Positions 44,410 to 55,884 of a stretch of DNA of 64,000 bases are shown here, one piece after another. The translations under genes were made by a program, and so were the position numbers. The stretch lies in the NCBI RefSeq assembly GCF_900091495.1, contig NZ_LT607413.1, forward strand, positions 1,736,001-1,800,000, in the 5' to 3' direction. The stretch's first letter is position 1; each line of letters begins with the position of its first letter. The notes beneath the pieces were generated by a model. It made no database searches. It saw only the letters and a list, made by a program, of their open reading frames with translations, and was not told where the DNA came from. The DNA comes from Micromonospora echinospora. Its GTDB lineage: Bacteria; Actinomycetota; Actinomycetes; Mycobacteriales; Micromonosporaceae.

Positions 44410-45938
44410 TTTGCTGCCTCCTGGACGCTGCCGACCGTCGGAGCGGGGTCGGTCTTGCCGACGTCCTGCATGGTCGCCTGGACGGCGGGGTTGATGACAT
44501 CGGTGAGCGGCTTGGGATAGAAGCCGAGCAGCACGATCAGCGCGATCAGCGGGGCGACCACGACCTTCTCGCGCAGGTTCAGGTCACGCTTCATGCCCTC
44601 GACCTCGGTCAGCGCCGGGTTGAGGGTGCCCTGCGTGGTGCGCTGCACCATCCAGAGCACGTACGCCGCCGCCAGGATGATGCCGAGCGTGGCGATCACC
44701 GCGACCGGCTTGTTCACCGTGAAGGTGCCGATCAGCACCAGGAACTCGGAGATGAACGGCGCGGTGCCGGGCAGCGCCAGCGAGGCGAGACCCGCGAAGA
44801 AGAGCACCCCGGCCAGGACCGGGACCAGCTTGCCCGCACCGCCGAAGTCGCTGATCAGCGCCGAGCCGCGCCGCGCGATCAGCATGCCCACCACCAGGAA
44901 GAGCAGGCCGGTGGCGAGGCCATGGTTGACCATGTAGAGCACCGCTCCGGTGCCGGCCTGGGTGGTGAAGGCGAAGATGCCGACGCCGATGAAGCCGAAG
45001 TGCGCGATCGAGGTGTACGACACCAACCGCTTCAGGTCGTTCTGCCCGACCGCCAGCAGCGCGGCGTAGATGATGCCGATCACGCCCAGCGCCAGCGCCC
45101 ACGGCGCGAACCACTTCGACGCCTCCGGGAACATCGGCAGGCAGTAGCGCAGGATGCCGAAGGTGCCGACCTTGTCCATGACGCCGACGAGCAGCGCGGC
45201 GGAGCCGGCCGGGGCCGCGCCACCGGCGTCCGGGAGCCAGGTGTGGAACGGGAAGAACGGCGCCTTGATCGCGAAGGCGATGAAGAAACCGAGGAAGAGC
45301 CAGCGCTCGGTGCCGGCGGAGATGTCCGCCTGGACCAGCGCCTGCCAGTCGAAGGTCTTCCCGCCGACGACCCAGAGGCCGATCACCGCGGCCAGCATGA
45401 ACAGACCGCCGACCAGCGAGTAGAGGAAGAACTTCACTGCGGCGTACTGGCGCTGGTGACCGCCGTAGCTGCCGATGATGAAGTACATCGGCACCAGCAT
45501 GACCTCGAAGAAGAGGTAGAAGAGGAAGACGTCGGCGGCGGCGAAGACGCCGATCATCGTGCTCTCGAGCACCAGCAGCAGCGCGAAGTAGGCCGGCACG
45601 GACCGCTTCGACTGCTCGGCGTCGTGCCAGGAGGCCAGGATCACCAGCGGCACCAGCACCGCGATCAGCATCAGCATCACCAGCGCGATGCCGTCGGCGG
45701 CGAAGGTGAACCGGGCGTCCCACTGCGGGATCCAGGTGTAGGACTCGCGGAACTGGAACCGCTCGCCCCCGGTCTTGAAGGCCACCCACATGACCACGGT
45801 CAGCGCCAGCACCGCCAGCGACCAGACCAGGGCCACCTGCTTGGCGAACTCGGGCCGGCTGCGCGGCAGGAAGGCCACGATCAGGGCGCCGACCAGCGGC
45901 GCCACGGTCAGCACCGAGAGGAAGGGGAAGTCGGACAT
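44406..45938 (-). CDS. nuoM: NADH-quinone oxidoreductase subunit M
   Basis: 510 aa. Antiporter-like subunit, proton-path motif AIKAPFFPFHTWLPDAGGAA and the LEVMLVPMYFIIG-type helix (FYLFFEVMLVPMYFIIGSYG). ATG 45938; 67 bp separate it from nuoL, the largest gap in the operon, so some independent translation is likely. Coupled to nuoN by GTGA. Confidence 0.96.
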   Translation of the reverse strand: MSDFPFLSVLTVAPLVGALIVAFLPRSRPEFAKQVALVWSLAVLALTVVMWVAFKTGGERFQFRESYTWIPQWDARFTFAADGIALVMLMLIAVLVPLVILASWHDAEQSKRSVPAYFALLLVLESTMIGVFAAADVFLFYLFFEVMLVPMYFIIGSYGGHQRQYAAVKFFLYSLVGGLFMLAAVIGLWVVGGKTFDWQALVQADISAGTERWLFLGFFIAFAIKAPFFPFHTWLPDAGGAAPAGSAALLVGVMDKVGTFGILRYCLPMFPEASKWFAPWALALGVIGIIYAALLAVGQNDLKRLVSYTSIAHFGFIGVGIFAFTTQAGTGAVLYMVNHGLATGLLFLVVGMLIARRGSALISDFGGAGKLVPVLAGVLFFAGLASLALPGTAPFISEFLVLIGTFTVNKPVAVIATLGIILAAAYVLWMVQRTTQGTLNPALTEVEGMKRDLNLREKVVVAPLIALIVLLGFYPKPLTDVINPAVQATMQDVGKTDPAPTVGSVQEAAK

Positions 45939-46005
45939 TATGCGGCCTTACCTCCGTCGTGACTGCGCGGTCCGCCGGCAGCGGCGGCCCCCGGGAAGAG
46001 GTCGA

Positions 46006-47931
46006 TCACGCCAACCACCCCGCCTGTACGGCCAGGAACGCCGCCACCACCAGCAGCGCGCCGGTCAGGATCGACGTCGCGTACGACCGGACGAAGCCGG
46101 TCTGGAGCCGCCGGAGCCGGCCGGAGCCTCCACCGACCGCTGCGGCGAGGCCGTTGACCAGCCCGTCGATGCCCCGGTTGTCCAGGTAGACGAGCGCCCG
46201 GGTGAGGAAGATGCCCGGCTTCTCGAAGACCGCCTCGTTGAACGCGTCGGTGTAGAGGTTGCGCCGGGCGGCGGTGACCAGCACCCCGGCCGGCTGCGGC
46301 GCGGTGGCGGTGCCGTTGCGGAACAGCATCCAGGCCAGTCCGACACCGAGCACGGTGACCAGCAGGGAGAGCACCGTGATGACGGTGTGCGACAGGACCG
46401 CCTCGTGGTGCCCTTCCTCGCCGCCGAGGCCGGCGGTGGCGGTCAGCCAGTCCGGGACGGAGGTGGAGAGGAGGAAGCCGGCCCCGACCGAGCCGACGGC
46501 CAGCAGGATCAGCGGGATCGTCATCAGCGCCGGCGACTCGTGCGGGTGCTCGATGTCCTCGGTCCACCGCTTCGGGCCGTGGAAGGTGAGCACGAAGAGC
46601 CGGGTCATGTAGAAGGCGGTCAGTCCGGCACCGGCCAGCGCCGCGCCGCCGAACAGCCACGCCGTCCAGTCGTCCCGCTCGAAGGCGGCCACGATGATCG
46701 GCTCCTTGGAGAAGAAGCCGGAGAACGGGAACATGCCGATGATGGCGAGCCAGCCCATCATGAAGGTGATCCAGGTGACCTTCATGTACTTCGACAGCCC
46801 GCCGAAGCGTCGGATGTCGACCTGGTCCTTCATGCCGTGCATGACCGAGCCGGCCCCGAGGAACATGTTGGCCTTGAAGAAGCCGTGCGCCAGCAGGTGC
46901 ACGATGGCCAGCGCGTACGCCGCGCCGCCGAGCCCCACGCCGAGGAACATGTAGCCGATCTGGCTCACCGTGGACCAGGCGAGCACCCGCTTGATGTCGT
47001 CCTTGGCCGCCCCGATGACGCAGCCGAGCAGCAGGGTGAGCGCGCCGACGCTGACCACCACGAGCTGGAGCGTCTCGTTGGCCGAGTAGATCGGGTTGGA
47101 GCGGGCGATCAGGTAGACGCCCGCGGTGACCATGGTGGCCGCGTGGATGAGCGCCGACACCGGGGTCGGGCCCTCCATCGCGTCCGGGAGCCACGCCTGG
47201 AGCGGGAACTGACCGGACTTGCCGGTCGCGCCGAGCAGCAGCAGCAGACCGAGGACCAGGACGGTGCCGCCGGCCAGGCCGCTGACGCCGTTGAACACCT
47301 CGTCGTACTGGGTGGTGCCCAGGGTCGCGAACATGATGAAGATGCCGATGGCCAGGCCGGCGTCGCCGACCCGGTTCATCAGGAACGCCTTCTTGCCGGC
47401 GGTGGCCGCGCTCGGCCGGTCGGACCAGAAGGAGATCAGCAGGTACGACGCCAGACCGACGCCCTCCCAGCCGAAGTAGAGCATCACGTAGTTGTTGCCG
47501 AGCACCAGCAGGAGCATGGCGGCGACGAACAGGTTGAAGTACGCGAAGAAGCGTCGCCGCCCCGCGTCGTGGGCCATGTACTCCACCGCGTACAGGTGGA
47601 TCAGGAAGCCCACGCCGGTGATCAGCAGGACGAAGACCGCCGCCAGCGGGTCGAAGAGCAGGCCGAAGTCCACCCGGAAGTCACCGACGGCGATGAAGTC
47701 CCAGAGGCTCCGCTCGACCGACTTGTTCTCCAGGCCACGCAGCTGGAAGAAGTAGGTGAGGCCGAGGACGAAGGCGGCACCGATGGCGGCCACGCCGAGC
47801 CAGTGTCCCCACCGGTCGGCCCGCCGGCCCAGCAGCAGCAGGATCGCCGCGCTGACCAGGGGGATGGCCACCAGCAGCCAGACGCTGCCGAGCAAACCCG
47901 TGGCCTCTGCGTAACGCACAGTTTCTTCCAC
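46006..47931 (-). CDS. nuoL: NADH-quinone oxidoreductase subunit L
   Basis: 641 aa. Largest antiporter-like subunit, with KSGQFPLQAWLPDAMEGPTP (Lys and the Asp of the second half-channel) and the C-terminal long lateral helix region that clamps the membrane arm. GTG 47931, 13 bp after the nuoK stop. A loop (LGGEEGHHEAV) in the C-terminal part is rich in His and Glu. Confidence 0.96.
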   Translation of the reverse strand: MEETVRYAEATGLLGSVWLLVAIPLVSAAILLLLGRRADRWGHWLGVAAIGAAFVLGLTYFFQLRGLENKSVERSLWDFIAVGDFRVDFGLLFDPLAAVFVLLITGVGFLIHLYAVEYMAHDAGRRRFFAYFNLFVAAMLLLVLGNNYVMLYFGWEGVGLASYLLISFWSDRPSAATAGKKAFLMNRVGDAGLAIGIFIMFATLGTTQYDEVFNGVSGLAGGTVLVLGLLLLLGATGKSGQFPLQAWLPDAMEGPTPVSALIHAATMVTAGVYLIARSNPIYSANETLQLVVVSVGALTLLLGCVIGAAKDDIKRVLAWSTVSQIGYMFLGVGLGGAAYALAIVHLLAHGFFKANMFLGAGSVMHGMKDQVDIRRFGGLSKYMKVTWITFMMGWLAIIGMFPFSGFFSKEPIIVAAFERDDWTAWLFGGAALAGAGLTAFYMTRLFVLTFHGPKRWTEDIEHPHESPALMTIPLILLAVGSVGAGFLLSTSVPDWLTATAGLGGEEGHHEAVLSHTVITVLSLLVTVLGVGLAWMLFRNGTATAPQPAGVLVTAARRNLYTDAFNEAVFEKPGIFLTRALVYLDNRGIDGLVNGLAAAVGGGSGRLRRLQTGFVRSYATSILTGALLVVAAFLAVQAGWLA

Positions 47932-47944
47932 TGCGTCGGCCCCT

Positions 47945-48244
47945 CTAGTACTTGAGCAGGTTGGCGTCGTCGACGCTCGCCGAGCGTCGAGTCCGGAAGA
48001 TCGACATGATGATCGCGAGTCCGACCACGACCTCGGCGGCGGCCACCACCATCACGAAGAAGGCCATGATCTGCCCGTTCAGGTCACCGTTGATCCGGGC
48101 GAACGTGACCAGGGTCAGGTTCGCCGCGTTGAGCATCAGCTCGATGCACATGAACAGCACGATCGCGTTGCGGCGGATGAGCACCCCGACCGCGCCGATG
48201 GTGAAGAGCACCGCGGCCAGGATCAGGTAGTAGTCGGGGGTCAT
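47945..48244 (-). CDS. nuoK: NADH-quinone oxidoreductase subunit K
   Basis: 99 aa, three helices. The conserved membrane Glu residues are in [14 protein letters not shown] and [17 protein letters not shown] 48244 overlaps the nuoJ stop (ATGA). Confidence 0.96.
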   Translation of the reverse strand: MTPDYYLILAAVLFTIGAVGVLIRRNAIVLFMCIELMLNAANLTLVTFARINGDLNGQIMAFFVMVVAAAEVVVGLAIIMSIFRTRRSASVDDANLLKY

Positions 48245-49011
48245 CGGTCGGTCCCCTTCAAGGTCGTCTCCTCCGCCGACAGCTCCCGGACCGGCATGAT
48301 CTCGGGGATGCTGCGCTCGGTCAGCCGGCCGTCGGGCAAGCGGGCCGGGGTGGCCACCGAGGAGGAGGTGGCGAACACACCCGGGCCGGGCTTCGGACCG
48401 GGGTAGTTACCGGGGGCGAAGCGGGCCTTCATGGTCGCGATCTGGTCGACCTTGTCCTCCCGGCGCCGCTCGATGTGCGCCAGCACCATCGCCCCGACCG
48501 CGGCGGTGATCAGCAGCGCCGAGGTCAGCTCGAAGGCGAAGACGTACTTGGTGAAGAGCAGCCGGGCGATGCCCTGCACGTTCCCCTCAGCGTTCGCCTC
48601 GTCCAGGCCGACCGGCGTGGTGCCGTCCAGCGCGCGGGCGAGACCACCGCCGACCAGGCCGGCGAAGCCGAGACCGAGCAGGACCGCCGCGACGCGCTGG
48701 CCGCGCAGCGTCTCGATCAGCGAGTCGGACGAGTCCCGACCGACCAGCATCAGCACGAACAGGAACAGCATCATGATCGCGCCGGTGTAGACGATAATCT
48801 GCACCATGCCGATGAACGGGCCCGCCTGGAGCACGTAGAAGACGCCCAGGCAGAGCATGGTCAGCACCAGCCAGAGCGCCGAGTGCACCGCGTTGCGCGC
48901 CCAGAGCATGCCGATCGCGCCGAGCAGCGCCAGCGGGGCGAGGATCCAGAAGGTGATCTCCTCGCCGCCGGACACCTCGCCCGCCGCGGCCAGCACCGTA
49001 GCCGTGGTCAT
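48241..49011 (-). CDS. nuoJ: NADH-quinone oxidoreductase subunit J
   Basis: 256 aa, five helices in the first 175 residues ([20 protein letters not shown], then [20 protein letters not shown]). The C-terminal 80-residue hydrophilic tail ([20 protein letters not shown] onward) is longer than in proteobacterial NuoJ. Coupled to nuoI and nuoK by ATGA overlaps. Confidence 0.95.
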   Translation of the reverse strand: MTTATVLAAAGEVSGGEEITFWILAPLALLGAIGMLWARNAVHSALWLVLTMLCLGVFYVLQAGPFIGMVQIIVYTGAIMMLFLFVLMLVGRDSSDSLIETLRGQRVAAVLLGLGFAGLVGGGLARALDGTTPVGLDEANAEGNVQGIARLLFTKYVFAFELTSALLITAAVGAMVLAHIERRREDKVDQIATMKARFAPGNYPGPKPGPGVFATSSSVATPARLPDGRLTERSIPEIMPVRELSAEETTLKGTDR

Positions 49012-49658
49012 GCCCTGTCTCCCTTGCTGCCCTTGGCCGCCTCGGCCCGCTGGGCCGCCTGCTCGGCGCCGGGGAAGGTCACGCCCGGGGTCTCGTCGAG
49101 CGCGTACCGGCCGGGGCCCATCGGAGAGCGCTCCGCCCCGGCCGAGGTACCCGGGTTCTCCAGCGCTCCGACGTAGTAGTCCTTCTCGCTGTCACCCAGC
49201 CGCATCGGGTGCGGCGGCTGCTCCATCCCGGGCAGCAGCGGCGCGAGCAGCTGCTCCTTGGTGAAGATGAGGTCCTGCCGGTTGTCCCGGGCCAGCTCGT
49301 ACTCGTTGCTCATGGTCAGCGAACGGGTCGGGCAGGCCTCGATGCAGAGCCCACAGAAGATGCAGCGGGCGTAGTTGATCTGGTAGGTGCTGGCGTACCG
49401 CTCACCCGGCGAGAAGCGCTGCTCGTCGGTGTTGTCGCCGCCCTCGACGTAGATCGCGTCCGCCGGGCAGGCCCAGGCGCACAGCTCGCAGCCGATGCAC
49501 TTCTCCAGCCCGTCCGGGTGCCGGTTGAGGATGTGCCGCCCGTGGTAGCGCGGCGCCGGGGTCGGCGGCTTGAACGGGTAGTCAGTCGTGACGACCTTCC
49601 TGAACATGTGCGAGAAGGTGACGCCGAAGCCCTTGAACGTTCCGGTGATCCCGCCCAC
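49008..49658 (-). CDS. nuoI: NADH-quinone oxidoreductase subunit I
   Basis: 216 aa. Binds two [4Fe-4S] clusters: C54-x2-C57-x2-C60-x3-C64 ([12 protein letters not shown]) and C99-x2-C102-x2-C105-x3-C109 ([12 protein letters not shown]). GTG 49658 starts 1 bp after the nuoH stop with GGAGGT upstream; the frame open further upstream lies in nuoH and is rejected. C-terminal extension of about 60 residues. Confidence 0.96.
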   Translation of the reverse strand: MGGITGTFKGFGVTFSHMFRKVVTTDYPFKPPTPAPRYHGRHILNRHPDGLEKCIGCELCAWACPADAIYVEGGDNTDEQRFSPGERYASTYQINYARCIFCGLCIEACPTRSLTMSNEYELARDNRQDLIFTKEQLLAPLLPGMEQPPHPMRLGDSEKDYYVGALENPGTSAGAERSPMGPGRYALDETPGVTFPGAEQAAQRAEAAKGSKGDRA

Positions 49659-49659
49659 G

Positions 49660-51015
49660 TCACACCTCCTTCGAGTCCGGGCCGGCGCCGATGTTGGCCG
49701 GCTCCCGCTCGGCCACCACCCGCTTGGTGCGCGGGCTCGGTGGCACCTGCAGGTCCATGGGGGGCACCGGGAAGCTGCCGTGCGGGCGCTTGTCGACCTG
49801 CTCCTGCGGGGTGAGCTTCCGCTCCGGCTTGCGGCTCGGCCAGAGCAGTACGGCGAGCAGCAGCACACCGGCCAGCACGCCGATGCCGGTCAGCCGGCCC
49901 CGGCTGTCCCAGTCCTCGATCGAGCGCAGCCAGGCCAGCACCAGGATCCAGACCAGGTTGATCGGGAGCAGGGCTTTCCAGCCCAGCCGCATGAACTGGT
50001 CGTACCGGAGCCGGGGCAGGGTGCCCCGCAGCCAGACGAAGACGAAGACCAGCAGGACGACCTTGCCGAAGAACCACAGCATCGGCCACCAGCCGGAGTT
50101 CGCCCCCTCCCAGAAGGTGGTGATCGGCGCGGGGGCCCGCCAGCCGCCGAGGAACAGCGTCACGGTGAAGGCCGACATGGTCACCATCGCGACGTACTCG
50201 GAGAGCATGAAGAGCGCGAACTTCAGCGAGCTGTACTCGGTCATGAAGCCCGCGACCAGCTCCGACTCCGCCTCCGGCAGGTCGAACGGTGCCCGGTTGG
50301 TCTCACCGACGGTGGCGATGAAGAAGATGATGAAGCTCGGCATGAGCAGGATCGCGTACCAGCCCGGGGCGGAGAACTCCAGCCCGAAGACGTTGAGCTG
50401 GGAGCCGTGGGCCTGGGCGGCGACGATCCCGCTGGTGGACATCGTGCCGGCGGTCATGAAGACGGCGACGATGCTCAGCCCGAGCGCGACCTCGTACGAG
50501 ATCATCTGGGCGCTGGAGCGGAGACCACCGAGCAGCGGGTACGTCGAGCCGGAGGCCCAGCCGCCGAGCACGATGCCGTAGACCGCCATCGAGGAGCAGG
50601 CCAGCACCACCAGCACCGCCACCGACACGTCGGTGACCTGGAGCGGCGTCCGGTGGCCGAAGATGCTCACCATCGGGCCGAACGGGATCACCGACAGCGC
50701 GGTGACCGCGCAGATCACCGAGACGGCCGGGGCGAAGAAGTAGACGACCTTGTCCGCCGCCTTCGGGAGGATGTCCTCCTTGAAGGCCATCTTGAGACCG
50801 TCGGCGAGGGTCTGGAGCAGGCCGAACGGGCCGATCTGGTTCGGGCCCGGCCGGACCTGCATGTAACCCACCACACGCCGCTCGAACCAGACGCCGAGCA
50901 GGGTGGCGAGCAGGCCGAAGACGAAGGCGAAGACGATCTTGATCAGGACCAGCCACCACGGGTCCTTGCCGAAGTCGGCCAGCGTCGGGTCCTGCGCGAG
51001 GTAGACCGCGTTCAC
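49660..51015 (-). CDS. nuoH: NADH-quinone oxidoreductase subunit H
   Basis: 451 aa, eight helices forming the quinone chamber. Signatures: [20 protein letters not shown] and the acidic loop [20 protein letters not shown], then [18 protein letters not shown]. About 60 residues longer than usual at the C-terminus (Lys/Pro/Arg-rich cytoplasmic tail). GTG 51015 within the nuoG stop. Confidence 0.96.
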   Translation of the reverse strand: MNAVYLAQDPTLADFGKDPWWLVLIKIVFAFVFGLLATLLGVWFERRVVGYMQVRPGPNQIGPFGLLQTLADGLKMAFKEDILPKAADKVVYFFAPAVSVICAVTALSVIPFGPMVSIFGHRTPLQVTDVSVAVLVVLACSSMAVYGIVLGGWASGSTYPLLGGLRSSAQMISYEVALGLSIVAVFMTAGTMSTSGIVAAQAHGSQLNVFGLEFSAPGWYAILLMPSFIIFFIATVGETNRAPFDLPEAESELVAGFMTEYSSLKFALFMLSEYVAMVTMSAFTVTLFLGGWRAPAPITTFWEGANSGWWPMLWFFGKVVLLVFVFVWLRGTLPRLRYDQFMRLGWKALLPINLVWILVLAWLRSIEDWDSRGRLTGIGVLAGVLLLAVLLWPSRKPERKLTPQEQVDKRPHGSFPVPPMDLQVPPSPRTKRVVAEREPANIGAGPDSKEV

Positions 51016-53525
51016 TGGGATACACCCCCGGTGTTGAGGAGCGGGCCCGGGCGGTCGGCGGCGTCCGCGGCGACGCGTTCGGTCGCGGTGGCCGGCTCCG
51101 TCGCGGCGGAGACGCGTACCACCGAGCCGGACGTCGCGCCGAGGCTGCGCCGGACGGTCGAACCGGGTGAATTGGTCGGCAGCCAGACGACGCCGTCCGG
51201 CATCTCGGTGATGGCCGCCGGAAGGGTCAGCGCCCCCCGGTCGGTCCCCACCGTCACCGCGTCACCGTCGGCGACGCCGAGCGCCTCGGCGGTGCCCTTG
51301 CCCAGCCGCACCACCGGCGGCCGGGCGGTGCCGCCCAGGTGCTCGTCGCCGTCGATGAGGCTGCCCAGGTCGATGAGCTGGTGCCAGGTGGCGAGGACCG
51401 CCTCGCCGTCGCCCGTGCGGGGCGCCGGCTGCGGCTCCACGGACGGGACCGACGGGCGGTCGGTGCGGGTCGCCGGCAGGGAGCCCAGTTCGCGGCGGAC
51501 GCTGAGCACGTCACCGGTGCCGAGCTGGACGCCCAGCCGGTCGGCGATCGCGTCGAGCACCCGGCCGTCGGACATCGCCGGGGTCTGGAGCACCGCGTCG
51601 AACGGCCGCAGCCGCCCCTCCCAGTCCAGGAAGCTGCCGGCCTTCTCGACCACCGGGGCGACCGGGAAGACCACGTCCGCCCGGCGGGCCACCGCACTCA
51701 TCCGCAGCTCCAGGCTGACCAGGAACGGCACCTCGTCGAGGGCCTGCTCGGCCAGGCGCGGATCGGCCAGGTCGGCCGGGTCGACCCCGGCCACCACCAG
51801 CGCGCCGAGCTTGCCGGCCGCCGCCGCCGCGACGATGCCGTCGGTGTCCCGACCGGCCTGGCTGGGGATCACCCCGGCCGCGATGTCCCACGCCTCGCCC
51901 AGCTCGGCGCGGGCACCGGGCTCGGTGACCAGGCGTCCGCCGGGGAGCAGGTTCGGCAGGCAGCCGGTGTCGACCGCGCCCCGGTCACCCGCGCGCCGCG
52001 GCACCCAGGCCAGCTTCGCGCCGGTACGCCGGGCCACGTCGGCGGCGGCGGAGAGGCCACCGGGGACGCTGGCCAGCCGCTCGCCCACGATCAGGATCGC
52101 GCCCTCGGCGCCGAGCGCCTCGCGGACCGTGTCGTGCTCGGCGAGCAGCAGCGCCTCCTCGCCCGGCACCACCCGGGCGAGCTTCGCGCCGAGCTTCTCC
52201 AGGCCCCGGGTGGCGAACGGCGCCAGCGCGTACACCTTGAGCTTCTTCTTCAGGTACGCCTTGCGCAGCCGCAGGAAGAGGATCGGGCACTCCTCCTCCG
52301 GCTCCAGGCCGGCCAGCACGACGGCCGAGGCGTTCTCGACGTCGGCGTAGGTGACGTCGGTGATCCCGGCCACGTTGCTGGCCAGGAACTCCGTCTCCTC
52401 ACGGGAGACCGGGCGGGCCCGGAAGTCGATGTCGTTGGTGTTCAGCGCGACCCGGGCGAACTTCGCGTACGCGTAGGCGTCCTCGACGGTCAGCCGGCCA
52501 CCGGTGAGCACCGCGGTGCCCTGCCCGCCGTCGCGTGCGGCGGCCAGCCCCTCGGCAGCCACGGTGAGCGCCTCGCTCCAGGACGCCTCGCGCAGCTCGC
52601 CGGTCTTCGCGTCCCGCACCAGCGGGGTGGTGATCCGGTCGAAGGCGCGGGCGTACTGGAAGCCCCAGCGGCCCTTGTCGCAGTTCCACTCCTCGTTGAC
52701 CTGCGGGTCGTCACCGGCGAGCCGGCGCAGCACCTTGCCCCGCCGCCAGTCGGTGCGCTGGGAGCACCCGGCCGAGCAGTGCTCGCAGACGCTCGGGGTG
52801 GAGACCAGGTCGAAGGGGCGGGCGCGGAAGCGGTACTGGGCGCCGGTCAACGCGCCGACCGGGCAGATCTGCACGGTGTTGCCGGAGAAGTACGAGTTGA
52901 ACGGCACGTCGCCGTCGTCCTCGCCCTCGGCGGCCCCGTACGCCTCGTCCCGGTAGATGTTGATCTCCTCGGCGGAGGACCGGCCCATCAGGTCGATGAA
53001 CTTGTCCCCGGCGATCTCCTCGGAGAAGCGGGTGCACCGCTGGCAGAGCACGCACCGTTCCCGGTCCAGCAGGACCTGGGTGGAGATGTTCAGCGGCTTC
53101 TCGTACTCCCGCTTGTGCTCGTGGAAGCGGGAGTCGGTGCGGCCGGTGGACATCGCCTGGTTCTGCAGGGGGCACTCGCCGCCCTTGTCGCACATCGGGC
53201 AGTCGAGCGGATGGTTCATCAGCAGCAGTTCCATCACCCCCTCCTGCGCCTTCTTGGCCACCGGGGAGGTGAGCTGGGTCCGGACCACCATGCCCTCGGC
53301 CACCGTCTGGGTGCAGGAGGCGACCGGCTTGCGCTGCCCCTCCACGTCGACGAGGCACTGCCGGCACGCGCCGGCCGGGGCCAGCAGCGGGTGGTCGCAG
53401 AACCGGGGGATCGCGATCCCCATCTGCTCGGCGACCCGGATCAGCAGCGCCCCCTTCGGGGCGGTGACCTCGATGCCGTCGATGGTGAGGGTGACCGTCT
53501 CGGTCTGCTTCGCTACGTCGGTCAT
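51012..53525 (-). CDS. nuoG: NADH-quinone oxidoreductase subunit G
   Basis: 837 aa. N-terminal ferredoxin-like [2Fe-2S] domain ([20 protein letters not shown]), His-Cys cluster loop ([19 protein letters not shown]), 4Fe-4S domain ([19 protein letters not shown], then CPVGAL), then a molybdopterin-oxidoreductase-like region with its own cluster Cys ([19 protein letters not shown]). The C-terminal domain (about 750-837) is an aspartate-decarboxylase-like fold. ATG 53525 overlaps the nuoF stop. Confidence 0.96.
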   Translation of the reverse strand: MTDVAKQTETVTLTIDGIEVTAPKGALLIRVAEQMGIAIPRFCDHPLLAPAGACRQCLVDVEGQRKPVASCTQTVAEGMVVRTQLTSPVAKKAQEGVMELLLMNHPLDCPMCDKGGECPLQNQAMSTGRTDSRFHEHKREYEKPLNISTQVLLDRERCVLCQRCTRFSEEIAGDKFIDLMGRSSAEEINIYRDEAYGAAEGEDDGDVPFNSYFSGNTVQICPVGALTGAQYRFRARPFDLVSTPSVCEHCSAGCSQRTDWRRGKVLRRLAGDDPQVNEEWNCDKGRWGFQYARAFDRITTPLVRDAKTGELREASWSEALTVAAEGLAAARDGGQGTAVLTGGRLTVEDAYAYAKFARVALNTNDIDFRARPVSREETEFLASNVAGITDVTYADVENASAVVLAGLEPEEECPILFLRLRKAYLKKKLKVYALAPFATRGLEKLGAKLARVVPGEEALLLAEHDTVREALGAEGAILIVGERLASVPGGLSAAADVARRTGAKLAWVPRRAGDRGAVDTGCLPNLLPGGRLVTEPGARAELGEAWDIAAGVIPSQAGRDTDGIVAAAAAGKLGALVVAGVDPADLADPRLAEQALDEVPFLVSLELRMSAVARRADVVFPVAPVVEKAGSFLDWEGRLRPFDAVLQTPAMSDGRVLDAIADRLGVQLGTGDVLSVRRELGSLPATRTDRPSVPSVEPQPAPRTGDGEAVLATWHQLIDLGSLIDGDEHLGGTARPPVVRLGKGTAEALGVADGDAVTVGTDRGALTLPAAITEMPDGVVWLPTNSPGSTVRRSLGATSGSVVRVSAATEPATATERVAADAADRPGPLLNTGGVSQ

Positions 53526-54841
53526 CAGTGCGCCCCTACCAGGGTCTTCTCCGACAACTTGGGAGCAGTCCGTCCCTCGATGTAGTCGAGGTAGTCCTGC
53601 TTGAAGTACTTCAGCGACGAGGTCACCGAACTGGTCGCCCCGTCACCCAGACCACAGAACGAGCGGCCGAGGATGTTGTCACAGGTGTCGAGCAGGGTGT
53701 CCAGGTCCTCGTGGGTGCCCCGGCCGGCGAGGATCCGCCGGTACACCCGGACCATCCAGTAGTTGCCCTCTCGGCACGGGGTGCACTTGCCGCACGACTC
53801 GTGGTGGTAGAACTCCAGCCACCGGTACGTCGCGTAGACCGGGCAGTCCTGGTCGGAGAAGATCTGGGTGGCCGTGGTGCCCAGGATCGAGCCGGCTGCC
53901 GCGACGCCCTCGAAGTCCAGCGGCACGTCGAGGTGCTCGTCGGTGAGCAGCGGGGTCGACGATCCGCCCGGCGTCCAGAACCGCAGGTTGTGGCCGGGCT
54001 GCATGCCCCCGGCCAACTCCAGCAGCTCACGCAGGGTGATGCCCATCGAGCACTCGTACTGGCCGGGGTTGGCGATCCGGCCGGAGAGCGAGTAGATCAT
54101 CGGCCCGGAGGACTTCTCGGTGCCCATGGTCTTCCACCAGTCGGCCCCGCCGAGCACGATGTACGGCACGCTGGCGATGGTGCCGACGTTGTTGACCACC
54201 GTCGGGCTGGCGTAGAGGCCGTGCGTCGCCGGGAAGGGCGGACGCAGTCGGGGCTGGCCCCGGAAGCCCTCCAGCGAGTCCAGCAGGGCGGTCTCCTCGC
54301 CGCAGATGTACGCGCCCGCGCCGGAGTGCACCACCAGGTCCAGGTCGAACCCGGAGCCCTGGATGTTCCGGCCGAGGTAGCCCCGGTCGTACGCCTCCCG
54401 CACCGCGTTGCGCAGCCGGCGCGCGGCGTGCACGGCCTCGCCCCGGATGTAGATGTACGCACGGTTGGCCCGGATCGCGTACGACGCGATGATGACGCCC
54501 TCGACCAGCGAGTGCGGGTCGTGCGTCATCAGCGGGAGGTCCTTGCAGGTGCCCGGCTCGCCCTCGTCGGCGTTGACCACGAGGTAGTGCGGCTTGCCGT
54601 CGCCCTGCGGGATGAAGCCCCACTTCAGGCCGGTCGGGAAGCCCGCGCCACCGCGACCGCGCAGCCCGGAGTCCTTGATGAGCTGGATGAGGTCGTCCGG
54701 GTGGGCCTTGAGGGCCTTGCGCAGGGCGGCGTAGCCGTCCAGCTTCTGGTACGTGTCGATCCGCCAGGCGTCCGGCGAGAGCCACCGCTTGGTGAGCACC
54801 GGGGTCAGCTTGGCCAGCGTCTCCGGCCGAGGCGTGGTCAC
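53525..54841 (-). CDS. nuoF: NADH-quinone oxidoreductase subunit F
   Basis: 438 aa. NADH and FMN site: [18 protein letters not shown] and [16 protein letters not shown]; [4Fe-4S] N3 site [15 protein letters not shown] with the distant Cys in [13 protein letters not shown]. Input module of complex I with NuoE and NuoG. GTG 54841 overlaps the nuoE stop. Confidence 0.97.
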   Translation of the reverse strand: MTTPRPETLAKLTPVLTKRWLSPDAWRIDTYQKLDGYAALRKALKAHPDDLIQLIKDSGLRGRGGAGFPTGLKWGFIPQGDGKPHYLVVNADEGEPGTCKDLPLMTHDPHSLVEGVIIASYAIRANRAYIYIRGEAVHAARRLRNAVREAYDRGYLGRNIQGSGFDLDLVVHSGAGAYICGEETALLDSLEGFRGQPRLRPPFPATHGLYASPTVVNNVGTIASVPYIVLGGADWWKTMGTEKSSGPMIYSLSGRIANPGQYECSMGITLRELLELAGGMQPGHNLRFWTPGGSSTPLLTDEHLDVPLDFEGVAAAGSILGTTATQIFSDQDCPVYATYRWLEFYHHESCGKCTPCREGNYWMVRVYRRILAGRGTHEDLDTLLDTCDNILGRSFCGLGDGATSSVTSSLKYFKQDYLDYIEGRTAPKLSEKTLVGAH

Positions 54842-55884
54842 TTGTTGGCCTCCGCTTCCTTGAGCGAGCGCTCCTGCGCAGCGGCGTCGTCACCGGCGGG
54901 CTTGCCGTCGCCGGCCGGCACGTTGGTCGCCGCGCCCTCGGCCTCGGCCGCCCGCGCGTCGCGCGGGGCCGGCGGCGCGCCGTCGACCGGAACCTTGGTG
55001 CCCGGCGAGTCCGGGACGGCGGTCTTCGCGTCCGGCTGCCGGGTCTCGGCGGCCCGCACCTCGGGTGACTTGTCGTCCGGGGCCTTCACGTCCGGCGCGG
55101 TGCTGCCGGTGGCCGCCTTCGGCGTCGCCGGCTCGGGCGCCGGGGCCGGCTTCGCGGCCTCGGCCCGGGCCTTCGCCTCGGCGGCGGCCTGGTTGGCCTC
55201 GGCCTTGCTGCGGATCGGGGTGTTCGGGTCGAAGCCGGGCACCGAGATGCCGTGCTGCTGCGCCAGGCGCAGCCCGCGCAGGGTCGGCTCGCCCGGCCCG
55301 CCGTCGGCCACCGCGCCCTCCCGCTCGTCGGCGAAGCCGGCGAGCTGGACCGACATCTCCTTCAGCGTGCAGAGGCGGGCGCCCCGGGTCGGCGTCGGCC
55401 GGCCACCGGAGCGCAGTTCCTCGACCACACCGAGGGCGGTCTGCGGGTCGACGCCGTCGAAGAAGTCGTAGTTGACCGTCATCACCGGGCCGTAGTCGCA
55501 GGCCGCGAGACACTCGGCGTGCTCCAGGGTGATCTTCCCGTCGGTGGTCGTCTCGTCGTGCCCCACGCCCAGGTGCTCGGCGAGGGTGTCGTAGACGTCC
55601 TGACCGCCGAGCACGTTGCACATGGTGTTGGTGCAGACGCTGACCAGGTAGTCACCGGTCGGCCGGCGCTTGTACATGGTGTAGAAGGTGGCCACCGCGC
55701 CGACCTGGGCCTTGTTCAGGCCGAGCACCTCGGCGCAGAACTCGACCCCGGCCGGGGAGACGTACCCCTCCTCGGACTGCACCAGGTGCAGCAACGGGAG
55801 CAGCGCGGAACGGGACCGGTCGGCCGGGTAACGGGCGATGATCTCCCGTGCCCGGGCCCGGGTCTCTTCGGTGAAAACACTCAT
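54838..55884 (-). CDS. nuoE: NADH-quinone oxidoreductase subunit E with long C-terminal tail
   Basis: 348 aa. Thioredoxin-like [2Fe-2S] domain in residues 1-190, cluster ligands C84, C89 (CTNTMC), C125 and C129 (CLAACD). The usual length is 160-240; here the last 130 residues are a charged Ala/Pro/Lys/Asp-rich tail, probably disordered. The tail is encoded in normal high-GC codons, so sequencing error is unlikely. ATG 55884 overlaps the nuoD stop. Confidence 0.94.
   Translation of the reverse strand: MSVFTEETRARAREIIARYPADRSRSALLPLLHLVQSEEGYVSPAGVEFCAEVLGLNKAQVGAVATFYTMYKRRPTGDYLVSVCTNTMCNVLGGQDVYDTLAEHLGVGHDETTTDGKITLEHAECLAACDYGPVMTVNYDFFDGVDPQTALGVVEELRSGGRPTPTRGARLCTLKEMSVQLAGFADEREGAVADGGPGEPTLRGLRLAQQHGISVPGFDPNTPIRSKAEANQAAAEAKARAEAAKPAPAPEPATPKAATGSTAPDVKAPDDKSPEVRAAETRQPDAKTAVPDSPGTKVPVDGAPPAPRDARAAEAEGAATNVPAGDGKPAGDDAAAQERSLKEAEANK

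Noticed and set aside
51339..53585. 748-codon plus-strand open frame opposite nuoG (and similar long frames opposite nuoL/M, nuoF, acsA, proteases)
   Set aside because: High third-position GC opens the antisense frames; the translations are Arg/Gly/His-rich without domains, and the opposite strand encodes well-known proteins.
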